Shown here one piece after another: positions 10,105 through 19,814 of a DNA stretch of 64,000 nucleotides. Numbering within the stretch: position 1 is the stretch's first letter; the number at the start of each line of letters is the position of its first letter. Origin of the DNA: Timema cristinae (Eukaryota; Arthropoda; Insecta; Phasmatodea; Timematidae); the NCBI GenBank assembly GCA_039000515.1, contig JBCFYV010000012.1, positions 85,590,284 to 85,654,283 of the forward strand, given 5' to 3'. The notes under the pieces are model-generated. The model did no database searches and was not told the DNA's origin. It saw only the letters and a list, made by a program, of their open reading frames with translations. Position numbers and translations under genes: made by a program.

Positions 10105-10720
10105 TAATTGGGTTTGTGGTAAAATGGTTTGAGGCACTGGCTGCTGACCTTGAGGTCCTGGGTTCGATTCCCAGCTGGAACTGGGGGAATTTATTTTTAT
10201 CGGAAGGGGAATAGTTCCCATGCTCACTAGGGTTTGGTTAATTAGGCTCCACCCTGTCATATTCACTATAATTATCCTTTCCCCTCATTCAGACATGGAC
10301 AAAGCCTCCAGGAAAGGATGTACGGTTAGTACATTCGGGCGTCCCCTGGGGAACGGTACATCAATACCGGCTAATGTAGGTGACCTGGTGGTCTAGAGGT
10401 AAGGTGTCAGACTTCTGTTCTGGCAGCCGGGGTTCAATCCTCGGTCCCGGCAAAGATTTATCTGATTACCAAACCCTTCCTTCACCTCTGACAAGACATC
10501 TTGTGAATGTGGGGAATGCCAGGCCTCCACCGTGGTTCGGATTCCACTTTAAACTGTAGGTCCTTCATTTCATCTCACAATCACCCTACCATTACACATT
10601 AGCGTGAGTGCGTATAACCCGAACGGGTAGTAAGACGCGGTGATAATAATAATAATAATAATACCGGCTAATCTTTCAGCAAACTGAGCTACAGATTGCT
10701 GTAGCCCAGACACGCCATTA
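10105..10720 (+). mobile_element. SINE-D, interrupted by SINE-A
   Basis: Left part 10105-10375 has a tRNA-like head with B-box GGGTTCGATTCCC, then CACTAGGGTTTGGTTAATTA and GGTTAGTACATTCGGGCGTC. The element resumes after the inserted SINE-A at 10661 with CAAACTGAGCTACAGATTGC and ends near 10720. The intact copy at 35815-36140 shows the same order without interruption. Confidence 0.8.
10376..10660 (+). mobile_element. SINE-A, full length, nested
   Basis: Head GACCTGGTGGTCTAGAGGTA carries the A-box; GGGGTTCAATCCTCGG is the B-box. The body includes CCGTGGTTCGGATTCCAC and ATTTCATCTCACAATCACCC, and the tail CCGAACGGGTAGTAAGACGC ends in (ATA)n. Target duplication AATACCGGCTAAT lies at 10363-10375 and, bar one edge base shared with the tail, at 10660-10672. 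Confidence 0.95.
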
Positions 10721-10888
10721 TTTTTTATTAGGAACTATAAATTTCATTGTCACACTTTCAAAAGCACTCCACCTATTCCTATCTTGAGCAAGTTGTATCC
10801 ACTCCAACTCATTAAACCCTTTCTCTTTCAGACACTAGAGCTTACGTATTTAATAATTGGTTACAAGCAAAGGTTATTAATTTCAATA

Positions 10889-11215
10889 TCGACGTTAATA
10901 CCCCCGGAATCGAACCAACATGTCCTAGACTTGTGATCCCTTACCACTCATTCATTGGGACGGTCAAAAAATAGTAACGGTGTTTATTCACGAGCGCCGC
11001 CTCTTGTTACCCGTCCCAACTATTGGCATATGGTGTTCAGATGTGAAAAATATAAAGTTGGAGGAAATGTAACCTGCCTTCGCATTAAAATAGAAAGTGG
11101 AAAATTATTCAAGAAAAACATCTTCAGCACACCCCGCCCAGTTTTGGAATCGTGACCTCCATATAAGAGACGAACAAGATGAGACTGACACCTTTATCCA
11201 CGTGACCACCGATGC
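10889..11215 (-). mobile_element. Degenerate SINE-B plus tRNA-like fragment
   Basis: The tail and body order on the minus strand (TTACCCGTCC..., AGTGGAAAATTATT, CACCCCGCCCAG, GTGACC..., GAGACTGACACCTTTATCCA) fits an old SINE-B. A separate B-box-like GGAATCGAACC lies at about 10916. Confidence 0.45.
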
Positions 11216-11299
11216 AAGTATATTACCTATAGTATTTTTTAACATTTGTTTGAAGATTCGATTCTCCCACTATTACAAAGTGGTTTAAATCCCGGATTA

Positions 11300-11680
11300 T
11301 TAATGTACAGTAAACACATAACTTTCTGACGGCGAGACGTTAAGTGCGTGTCTTGGAATGATCCAGTGGCGAGGGGAGGGATGTTTCCGGGGCACACATA
11401 ACTGGTAACAGTGCTACCTCTACATTTAATGTCGGTGTAGGCTATATTAATGCTAATGCCGACACAACATCAGCATCAAATGCCGTTAATTTACCCCCGC
11501 TTACTGACTAAGTGGCGTATCTCAACACACACACATGATACAGCTTTGTAATATTTGACGCATTGCCACGCATTGACCACGAGAGATTGTGATAACATAT
11601 CCGAGTGATCCTCTCCTGTGAAGGTATGTTATGTGCAACTCGAAGTGGAACATAATCTCGTTTGAAATATTATGATTATA
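11300..11680. promoter_or_regulatory. Unique block, possible conserved non-coding DNA
   Basis: Non-repetitive, of mixed composition, without a coding frame; contains TGATAACATATC and TAATTTACCCCCGC type stretches. It lies downstream of the signal-peptide exon in that gene's direction. Function is unknown and the call is a guess from composition. Confidence 0.15.
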
Positions 11681-11867
11681 GGAGTAGAACATGTTCATTA
11701 CTTTTATTTTTTACCACAGCTTCTTACTACCCATTGGGGTTATCTGATTAAAGAACTACTCTAGGAATGGAACATGCTATCGTTGGAAACCAAACGTCCT
11801 AAGTAATGGACATGTCCCGGTTGGAAACAGGACAGAAGGATGTAATAGAACTAATCATAATCTGTAT

Positions 11868-12100
11868 CAGTGGTCAAGTGGTATGTAGAGTCATTATTAC
11901 AACATACTGGGATACTGGTGATGGGGACATCGGGGTTTGAAGCCCGGTTAAGTGTAGATAATTTTTTTTTCTAAATAGTTTTCCAGTCACAACAAATGTG
12001 GTCACATTTCCTCTAAATTTTATCTTCCTCATCCATATTTCATTAGTATAAATATACGGATAGATTGGCCGTGTGGTGAGAAGCAGAGCACTAAAGGAGA
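11868..12100 (+). mobile_element. Degenerate SINE-B
   Basis: tRNA-like head with B-box GGGTTTGAAGCCC near 11933, then T-run, 'TAGTTTTCCAGTC', 'TTTCCTCTAAATTTTATCTTCCTCATCC' order and CATTAGTATAAATATACGGA. The 52-bp array starts just beyond it. Confidence 0.6.
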
Positions 12101-12132
12101 ACAAAGGATGAACTAACAGTGGCAAGGTCATA

Positions 12133-13121
12133 AGCCAAATCAACCAGTTATAACAAGGGATAGATTATTACAGTGGTTAGAGAATAGGCCTAATCAACGA
12201 ATTGAGAACAAGGGGTGTACTTACAGTGGTTAGAGCACAGGCCAAATCAACCAGTATTAATAAGGTGTGTACTTACAGTGGTTAGAAAGCATACCAAATC
12301 AACCAGTTATAACAAGGGATAGACTTATTACAGTGGTTAGAGCGTAGTCCAATTCAAACATTTGTAACAAGGGGTGTAATTAAAGTGGTTAGAGCACAAG
12401 CCAAATTAACCAGTTATAATAAGGGGTGTACTTACAGTTGTTAGAGCACAGGCCAAATCAACCAGTTATAATAAGGGGTGTACTTACAGTGGTTAGAGCA
12501 CAGGCCAAATCAACCAGTTATAACAAGGGGTGTACTTACAGTGGTTAGAGAATAGGCCAAATAAACCAGTTATAACAAGGGATAGACTTATTACAGTGGT
12601 TAGAGAATAGGCCAAATAAATCAGTTATAACATGGGATAGACTTATTACAGTGGTTAGTGAATAGGCCTAATCAACCATTTATAACAAGGTATGGACTTA
12701 TTACAGTGGTTAGAGCGTAGGCCAATTCAAACATTTATAAAAAGGGGTGTATTTAAAGTGGTTAGAGCATAGGCCAACTCAACCAGTATTAATAAGGGGT
12801 GTACTTATAGTGGTTAGAGCATAGGGATAATTAACCAGTTATAACAAGGGGTGTACTTACAGTGGTTAGAGAACAGGCCAAATCAACCAGTTACAACAAG
12901 GGGTGTACTTACAGTGGTTATAACACAGGCCAAATCAACCAATTAAATAAGGGTGTACTTACAGTGGTTAGATCACAGGCCAAATCAACCAGTTATAATA
13001 AGGGGTGTACTTACAGTGGTTAGAGCACAGGCCAAATCAACCAGTTACAACAAGGGGTGTACTTACAGTGGTTAGAGCACAGGCCAAATCAACCAGTTAT
13101 AACAAGGGGTGTACTTACAGT
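12133..13121. repeat. 52-bp minisatellite carrying donor-like sites
   Basis: About 19 units of GGTTAGAGCACAGGCCAAAT + CAACCAGTTATAACAAGG-type sequence. On the minus strand about a dozen units contain CACTGTAAGTACACCCC, identical to the splice donor of the exon that ends at 13119; the array runs straight into that exon. On the plus strand AGTGGTTAGAGCA resembles a tRNA A-box. Confidence 0.9.
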
Positions 13122-13242
13122 GTCGAGGACGCGTGATGAGTGTTGGCGGCACCTGTTGCGCGACCACCTGTGTCCACCAGCAGAGGCACGTGCCAAGTGA
13201 AAGCGCCACGGCGCCGCGATACGACCAAACGACTGTCGCCAT
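13119..13242 (-). CDS. Signal-peptide exon of a secreted or cell-surface protein
   Basis: Translation starts at 13242 in a perfect Kozak context (GTTACCATGG) and runs 41 codons to a CACT|GTAAGT donor at 13118. Residues 1-9 are polar with one Arg (MATVVWSYRG...). A hydrophobic stretch of about 18 residues follows, then a VVAQQ|VPP junction suitable for signal peptidase. The mature start, VPPTLITRPRH, resembles the first strand of N-terminal Ig domains in receptors such as LAR-type phosphatases or Robo. The exon ends in phase 1, the usual phase for Ig-domain boundaries. Later exons must lie at lower coordinates and were not found. The local GC content is far above its surroundings. Exon call is fairly good; the Ig assignment is an inference from about ten residues. 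Confidence 0.6.
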
Positions 13243-13306
13243 GGTAACTGCCGGCACGCGCGCCGGACCCAACTCATATATAGATGGACCCACCACGCAT
13301 GCGTAA

Positions 13307-13320
<14 letters not shown>
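13243..13320 (-). promoter_or_regulatory. Candidate 5' UTR/promoter of the signal-peptide exon
   Basis: GC-rich sequence upstream of the start includes GGCGCGCGTGCCGGC, a TATATA at about 13278 and ACGCATGCGT (half of an NRF1-like palindrome), then the CA repeat. The start site of transcription cannot be placed. Confidence 0.3.

Positions 13321-13354
<34 letters not shown>
13308..13354. repeat. (CA)n microsatellite
   Basis: About 23 uninterrupted CA units, 65 bp upstream of the signal-peptide start codon. Confidence 0.95.
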
Positions 13355-13357
<3 letters not shown>

Positions 13358-13554
13358 ATACTGACGGATAATCCAAGAGAGTTCGATGACAGATTTTTCC
13401 AACATTGTTTCTTTGTTGTTTTTTTGGTCAGCTTATATCAGGGGACAAAGATGTCACCTCGTGTCCACTGGACTGTTGGTGGGTGACCACGGAGGTGTGA
13501 TGACTGAGCCACGTTTCCAGTCGTCCGCACTTCTTTTACACTTGAGCTTTGAAT

Positions 13555-14205
13555 GGCCGAAGATTTCCCCTTACAAGACTTTACAAGGCTCACTTGAGCT
13601 TTTTATGAGTTAGGGACTTCCCCCCTTACAAGAATTTACAAATTCCACTTGAGATTTTTTTTGTCAGTTAGGTACTTTCCAACTTACAAGAGTTTACAAG
13701 GTCCACTTGAAATTTTTATGAAATAGGGACTTCCCAACCTATATATTTAACAACTTACACTTGAGCCTCATATTATTTGGGGACTTCCCAACTTACAGGA
13801 GTTAGCAAGGTTCACTTTAGCCTCGTATGAGCTGGGGACCTCCCAACTTACAGGAGTTAGCAAGGTACATTTGAGCCTCATATGAGCTGGGGACTTCAGA
13901 ACTTACAAGAGTCAGCAAGGTACACTTGCACCTCATACTATCAGAGGACTTCCCAACTTACAGGAGTTAGCAAGGTCTACTTAAGCCTCATATAAGCTGG
14001 GGACTTCCCAACTTACAGGAGTTAGTAAGGTCCATTAGAGCTTCATATAAGCTGGGGACCTCCCATACTTACACTACTTTACAAGGTTCACTTTAGCCTT
14101 GTATGAGCTGGGGACTTCTCAACTTTACAAGAGTTAGCAAGGTCCACTTGAACCTCATATGAGCTGGGGACTTTCCACTTGAGCCTAATTTGAGTTGGGG
14201 ACCTT
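13555..14205 (+). repeat. ~60-bp minisatellite, about 10 units
   Basis: GGGGACTTCCCAACTTACAG + GAGTTAGCAAGG + CACTTGAGCCTCATATGAGC recurs with increasing divergence toward the left end. It lies upstream of the signal-peptide exon. Confidence 0.85.
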
Positions 14206-14404
14206 TAGTTTAAAGGAATACACAGGAGGAACACTACTGATAAGTTACAGATACAACAACATACATAACAACCTGTCCAGGCTATTTATATATTTACAGT
14301 TGTGGAGTTGGCACGAAGAAATTATAATTTTAGAGACAGTGAACCCGCTCTTACTTTACGGGGAGGGATGGTGAGAAACCATATAGTAAATCCCATAATG
14401 TTAT

Positions 14405-14530
14405 ATATATGCTCAGGATGTTTTTATTAAATGGTTTCACTTGACCTCCACGAAAATGAAAACATATTTCCTAATCCCTACCTCATTAGTATATATGTAC
14501 GGATAACTCAGATAGCTTGTAAGACGTGGA
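14405..14530 (+). mobile_element. SINE-B body and tail remnant
   Basis: TTTTATTAAATGGTTTCACTT, CTCCACGAAAATGAAAACAT, TTTCCTAATCCCTACCTCAT and TTGTAAGACGTGG follow SINE-B order. The end is the closest single match here to the 71-bp array unit. Confidence 0.6.
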
Positions 14531-14879
14531 TGAAGATAGCTTGAAAAATCTTAAATCAGTGGTGTTTTAAAATAAAGAAAACTATCTCCTTGTGTGCTTG
14601 CATATTTTCATCTGCATTTTTGAGCAAAGGATCGAACATGTAGCCTCTAAACTTAGAAAGAGAAGCTCAGTGCAACATCGTCCTCATTAACGCCAGAGTC
14701 AAGTCAACTGATGTATCCACATGTTCACAGAGAAACAAACAAAATAAGGACATACATATTCACACGATCACCAATCACCATCCATCAATCTGTACGACCC
14801 GCTCTGTCCATCTGGCACGGGTTCACATATATTCAGATTTGTCTGCTCTGCACCCCAATTATATGCTCGTGAGAACCAA

Positions 14880-15215
14880 AAAAGTAGACAACCAACCGAG
14901 TATTTTCATCGCGCATGCGCTGTGTAATTAGACACAGGTAAGCCCCCGCTTCGAGTATGTGGAAACGATTTAAAGCGAAGCATTAAATCGAACAGGTGTT
15001 GAGCTGAGTTGAGATGAGTCATGGAGACAAAACACTGATTAGAAATCACCTAGAGAGACCATAACCTAAATTAGCTGTATTCACTCGCAAACAAAACATG
15101 TTGATAATCAGCTGTCCCTAGTTTGCATGGCAAAGCATCGTGTGTCAATACACTGTCCTTAGAGAATGTTAATTGCTGCACCACTCTAACAGATTCTGGT
15201 TTAGATGAAGATGTG
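14880..15215. promoter_or_regulatory. Unique block with GCGCATGCGC, possible regulatory DNA
   Basis: An exact NRF1-type palindrome lies at 14911-14920. The following non-repetitive sequence has CAGGTGTTGAGC and TGATAATCAGCTG elements and no coding frame. It could be a promoter or enhancer; nothing fixes an orientation. Confidence 0.2.
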
Positions 15216-15417
15216 ATCGAGCTAAATATGTATTAAATAAATTTTCTTAGGCATATTATTTTCCCGTAAATATATACGTCGGATGAAGCACAAGTAAATG
15301 TAAAAAAACTGAAACACATTTACAAACACTTAGTGAAGGGCATGTAGCATCAAAATTTTGAAGTATTTTAAAAGTGTGTCAGTGTTTTTATTTTTCATCT
15401 CAGTTTTATCGTATTTT

Positions 15418-15812
15418 TTAAGGTAAGGATGTAGGGTACGCGAGAAATGTAAAGTGTTTTTGCAGTTTTTTTTAAATAGCAAAACTTTTTTTCGTCAAAA
15501 GAAATAAAATATTGCTTCAATACAAAAATATAGTTTAGTTTTATTCCTATGAGAATATCAACATTTCTGAAATATCTGTGAAGGGTGTTCTGGAATTTAA
15601 TGACACATTTTCCCCTTCATTTAAAGAATTGGTCATCATGTGCTGCTGTACTATTGACAGATATTCAACAACTGTTGATAGCACCAGGCGAAGGATATTA
15701 ATCTCTGTGTTTGTACTGAAGCAATTTTTTATTTATTTTGGACAAAAAATGTTTTTGCTTTAAAAACTGCAAACATTGGCGTTTTCTAGAGCTACCTACA
15801 GCCCCACCTTAA
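15418..15812. mobile_element. TTAA-MITE copy 2
   Basis: TTAAGGTA... to ...CCCCACCTTAA, with the family's internal blocks (AGTTTAGTTTTATTCCTATG, GGTGTTCTGGAATTTAATGA, GACAGATATTCAACAACTGT). Arms have diverged more than in copy 1. Confidence 0.85.
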
Positions 15813-16440
15813 GGTAACATTATGAAGCCAACCTAATAAATGAGCTTGTTTCGAGTTAGTTCCTTATCGTAGTGTCAATATAAACACAGCTTGGCCGTGG
15901 TTCACAGATCAATCGTTAGATGGTGCATGATCCTCACTGAAGCTCACAACTTGCTAACAGAAAATCATTAATCTCTCCCAAATATAACTAATTGCATAGA
16001 TAAAGTATACTGATTGTTATTTACATTCATCAGCTTCCTCGAAGACAAGTAACAAGTCATACAGAGATATTAATACGTGAACGGAGGATCTTACGATTAG
16101 TCGCTTGATTGAACAAAGCTGTAAGTCAATCATTCAAAACCAGGTACAGTACAATGGAGACAGTATCGTCACACAGTTATTTAGGAACATATTCATACAC
16201 ACACACTAGTGAAGCTGAGATTATATTTCAATTACAAACATCAGAAGTAGTTTTTCCCACTGTAAGATTTACCCTCCTCTTGTCTAAATATTATTGCAGG
16301 TGCTATTATATGAAAATAAACTTCCTTAGCTTGTTAAATTGGGTATATTTAATCCTCCAATAGCGAATACTGGCAATATTCACTATTCTTATCTTGTTCA
16401 ATAGCTATAAGATTATCTAATTTGCTGATGGAAACGATTT
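15813..16440. other. No gene seen
   Basis: AT-rich. The 84-codon open frame at 16109-16363 (plus) has no splice context or family resemblance. Confidence 0.4.
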
Positions 16441-16573
16441 TTTATTATTTCTTTTTACCACCGTGACCTATTGCCTATTCGGGCTATTGGTACTATTCAC
16501 TTCACCCAATCTATGGGCTTGGATTCAGAGTCATGTATTGAAATGCCTTTCTCTTATCAATTTAACGTATTAT

Positions 16574-16588
16574 TCCCCCCCCCCCCCC
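16574..16588. repeat. Homopolymer C tract
   Basis: About 15 C residues, an unusual run in AT-rich DNA and a likely site of length error. Confidence 0.8.
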
Positions 16589-16639
16589 AAAATAAAGATA
16601 CTGATTTTTTATTTAAAAAAAGGTATAGAGTGAATAATC

Positions 16640-16870
16640 TGTGACGAGGTAAACCTAACGAAGTGTATATCGTGGGTACCGGCCCATGTGAGCCCTGGAC
16701 CATGTTTCAACTTCCTGGTCACTGGGCAACCCCTGCCTCACTAATACGATGAACCCCCTCCCCTTGTCAACACCAGCGGTCGCACAAAGTAACCATTTCA
16801 CCGGCAGTAAACCCCCGAGGTCAGCCCGCCTAGTACCTACAAATGTGGTGGTGGGAGAGGGAGTAATAGT
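16640..16870 (-). mobile_element. Repeat E copy (related to 39725-39990)
   Basis: On the minus strand, 'CCGGTGAAATGGTTAC', 'TGGTGTTGACAAGGGGAGGGG', 'GAGGCAGGGGTTGCCCAG' and 'TGAAACATGG' align in order with blocks at 39875-39990. Its GC-rich open frames come from this repeat rather than a host gene. Confidence 0.4.
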
Positions 16871-17149
16871 CCACGCCATCATTTTCATTATTGTTGTTAT
16901 TACTATTATTAGATTAAGCTTATCACCCCGATTAACATCAAAGCAGAGTTTGTTTGCTACTGAAAGGTTGGCGAACAGCGATACAATTTGATGTTTGTAA
17001 AAGGTATAAAGTATAAAATATTATAACAAAAATTGTTGAGAAAGCAAATTAAGCGGTAGGTATAGTTTAATTTAGTCCCATGATTGTTGAAGGCTGTTAT
17101 TTATATTTCATTTGGGTAGATGGGAATATTTTGATATTTTCTCCAACTT

Positions 17150-17370
17150 TCCCCTCTCATAACATTTTTTTGGTGTGTTTACCGTATTTACCACAGACTA
17201 GTGGGTTAGAAGTGGAAAAAGAATAATCTAGAGGAAATGTGCCTGAATTAGCTTAGAGGGAGGTTAGAAAACTATTTAGAGAAAACAAACCTCAATACAC
17301 CTAACTGGGATTAAAAATTCACGTCACTGGCAAAAGTAACTAAAATAATCAGATCTCTCACCGATTTTTG
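17150..17370 (-). mobile_element. Degenerate SINE-B
   Basis: Order on the minus strand: head, B-box-like 'TTTTTAATCCCAGTTAGG', AGGTGTATTGAGG, TTTTCTAACCTCCCTC and TTTCCTCTAGATTATTC. Confidence 0.45.
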
Positions 17371-17622
17371 TTTCATGACATAACCTTCCTAAATTATGAT
17401 TTTATTATAAATTTGCCAAATTATTTGCCTAATTTCCAACATAAAAAATGCCTCCTTAGTTCCCCTTGATTCAGAAAATCACAAGACTTTTACGTATTTA
17501 TTCCTAGCCACAAATTTGTTAATTATTTCTTAATATCATTGAGCACGCACGCAGAGTTTCATGAACTACCCCTTCCCTTGCAACATTCCACAAGCCATCA
17601 CTGTTAGCTGACTGTACAGTAC

Positions 17623-17931
17623 CTTGATGAGTTTGGCCATGGTTTTGGCGCCAAGGTAGCAGGGAGGCAGACAGTCCTCAAGTCTGCCCGCGGGTAGGAA
17701 GGGCACCTGGGCACTGCTCGATGGGTAGCACTTTCTCAGCAAGCTACCAGACGTCTTGACGAACTGCCCTCGGAGCGCCGGAGAGGTTTGTATGGCCGCC
17801 CTCCGCCCCCCACCGCCCCCAGGCTCACCTTCCCCCTCCTCGCTGCCACCCTCAGTTTCTTCAGTCAGAGGGCTGACTGGGCGAGTAAGCTGTCCAGGAC
17901 AGAAGTTGGGGACGGGTAGTAGGAAGCTCTC
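17623..17931 (-). CDS. Internal exon, second half of a FERM-like middle lobe
   Basis: Exactly 103 codons lie between TTGTTCCAG (acceptor, AG at 17932-17933) and ATCAAG|GTACTG (donor), phase 0 at both ends. The translation has a low-complexity acidic and Gly-rich loop (residues about 25-50: TEGGSEEGEGEPGGGGG). An ordered segment follows, ending SLLRKCYP..., then GRLEDCLPPCYLGAKTMAKL. The LPP-x-Y-x(7)-KLIK end resembles the last helix of FERM F2 lobes (LPxx..., then a Lys-rich helix). GC content and codon composition contrast sharply with the flanks. It joins in frame to the exon at 19128-19317 across a 1.2-kb intron. The next exon, at lower coordinates, was not recognised. I am confident it is an exon, much less of the family. 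Confidence 0.7.
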
Positions 17932-19127
17932 CTGGAACAAACCCCGAGTTAGCGTGCGATGTACCCCTTCTGCTTGCACCCAGTTCTTATAGAAATTCCG
18001 TTATTAACATAGTTCCACCTGGGTAGCCAGACATGGTTAACACACTATATTAGAACTACCTGGGTAGCCAGACATGGTTAACACACGATACAAGAACTAC
18101 CTGGGTAGCAAGACATGGCTAACATAAGATACTAGAACTACCCGGGTAGCAAGACAAGGCTAACACAAGATACTATAACTACCCGGGTAGCAAGACATGG
18201 CTAACACAAGATACTAGAACCTTCCCCGGTAATCCGGTAGCAAGACATGGCTAACACAAGATACTAGAACTACCTGGGTAGCAAGATGTGGCTAACACAA
18301 AATACTAGAATTACCTGGGTAACAAGATGTGATTAATATAAGAAACTAAAACTACCTGGACAACATTATGTGGTTAATATAATAAATTATAGCTATCTGG
18401 TTAACAAGACGTCGTTTGCGTAAGCCATTGAGAACTATCTTGGTAACAAGATGGATCAATACACAAGTGGTTAGCTAAGAAGACTAAACATACCTTAGAA
18501 GCATAAAGATTAATGTACAAGTGTTAATTTTAACACACACTGTTTTGTACACATGATATGTATAATCTATGATAATTTTAGTTACTACTAAATTAACAAT
18601 ACTATTAAAATTGATTTGAATATAAGAAATAGACACTTTTGTGTTTTAATAGAACATTATATGAGCCATTATACAAGATTCATCCTAAATCTCTATTGAA
18701 GCAATTTAATATTATGTGTTTATATATATAATAATTAGGGTTGGCGGCTTGGTAGATTTTATATTATGATTCCAATAATTTACTAGCCTATGACTTAAGG
18801 CTGATTAAAGATACACATAATTAATTACACTTTCAGGTTTAGTGGTGGGTGAAAGGCTTAGACAATCTTTACCCTTATGGTGCGGCCTTTTCAAACTAAT
18901 CGTGACGTAAGACGCAAGAAGTGAGGAGATGAGAGATGGAATTTAGTTGTGTGGCATCGGGAGAAAGGGCAGCTTTATTCTTTAAGCCAACATAGCTGCC
19001 TGTATGCCTCGTATGTTACTAGTAAAGTGACTCTTCTACTCCCTTATTAAAGCAGGATACCTCTTGATAATAACGGAGCACCTCAGCTGGGGTTAGAACC
19101 AAATACCTACAAAGTGCAGATATTAAC
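17932..19127 (-). other. Intron between the two FERM-like exons
   Basis: On the minus strand it begins AAG|GTTAATA at 19127 and ends TTGTTCCAG at 17932. It contains a 41-bp minisatellite next to its 3' end and otherwise AT-rich sequence with no recognised element. Confidence 0.6.
18005..18460. repeat. ~41-45 bp intronic minisatellite, about 9 units
   Basis: ACTACCTGGGTAGCAAGACA + TGGCTAACACAAGATACTAG recurs, conserved in the left and middle units and decaying to the right. It starts about 75 bp upstream of the exon's acceptor on the minus strand. Confidence 0.85.
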
Positions 19128-19317
19128 CTTGTCCTCGGAGATGGGCCGGAGTGTGGTGGGGTCGTCAGGTGAGAGGGGTGCAGGGGGGTGGTACTGAGTG
19201 GGGGCGGTGCTCCCAAACGGCCGCCCCCAAGACTCCTCTATCCTAAGCTGGATGCCTGCCAAGCACGCCGCCTCCTCCTTGCTGCAGTGTAGTTCCCCAC
19301 CGACCACCAGCCAGCAA
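19128..19317 (-). CDS. Internal exon, start of a FERM-like middle lobe
   Basis: The acceptor is strong (TTTTTGTTCTTGACAG, AG at 19318-19319) and the donor is GAC AAG|GTTAAT at 19127. The translation includes GELHCSKEEAACLAGIQL near its start. This fits the conserved opening of FERM F2 lobes, where a Cys/Ser-x-Glu-Glu-Ala...LA-x-x-Q helix packs in the fold. A Pro-rich linker follows to ISEDK. The exon ends phase 0 and joins the 17623-17931 exon without a frame break. Tandem copies of its first ~50 bp, splice acceptor included, lie directly upstream. Those copies have two more bases before GELHC, so the incoming phase (1 here, 0 in the copies) is uncertain: small indel, sequencing error, or decay. 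Confidence 0.7.
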
Positions 19318-19755
19318 CTGTCAAGAACAAAAACAACTCAACCCTGCCTCCTGCTGCAGTGTAGTTCCACCGAACCAAGCTCACAACTGTCAGAGAACAA
19401 AACAGACTCAATCCCCTGCCTCCTCCTTGCTGCAGTGTAGTTCCCCACTGACCAACAGCTCAGCGACTGTCAGAAGAAACAAAACAGACTCAATCCCTGC
19501 TCCCCTTGCTGCAGTGTAGTTCCCCATGACCAACAGGCTCAGCGACTGTCAGAAGAAACAAAACAGACTCAATCCCCTGCCTCCTCCTTGCTGCAGTGTA
19601 GTTCCCCACTGACCAACAGGTTCAGCAACTGTCAGAAGAAACAAAACAGACTCAATCCCCTGCTCTCTTGCTGCAGTGTAGTTCCCCACCGACACAGACT
19701 CAGCAACTGTCGAAGAAAAAAAACAGACTCAATCCCCAGCCTCCTCCTTGTTTTA
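19300..19755. repeat. ~80-bp array of acceptor-plus-exon fragments
   Basis: Five further copies of CTGCAGTGTAGTTCCCCACT + ...CAACTGTCAGAAGAAACAAA lie at about 80-bp spacing. Read on the minus strand each is a pyrimidine-rich stretch, TGACAG, then codons for LLVSGELHCSKEE, then a jump back to the intron sequence. This is a tandem duplication of the intron-exon junction of the neighbouring exon. Confidence 0.9.
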
Positions 19756-19814
19756 CGTACGTACCAGCCACAAGGTAATGGTCGACTCAGCATTTTGTAT
19801 ATCTGGATGCCTCA

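Noticed and set aside
10380..10455. True tRNA gene
   Set aside because: A- and B-boxes are present but the segment recurs as the head of SINE-A with a common body and tail, and the acceptor stem is not intact.
16655..16991. Overlapping GC-rich ORFs as exons
   Set aside because: The sequence aligns with another repeat copy at 39875-39990, so the GC content and openness come from a repeat.
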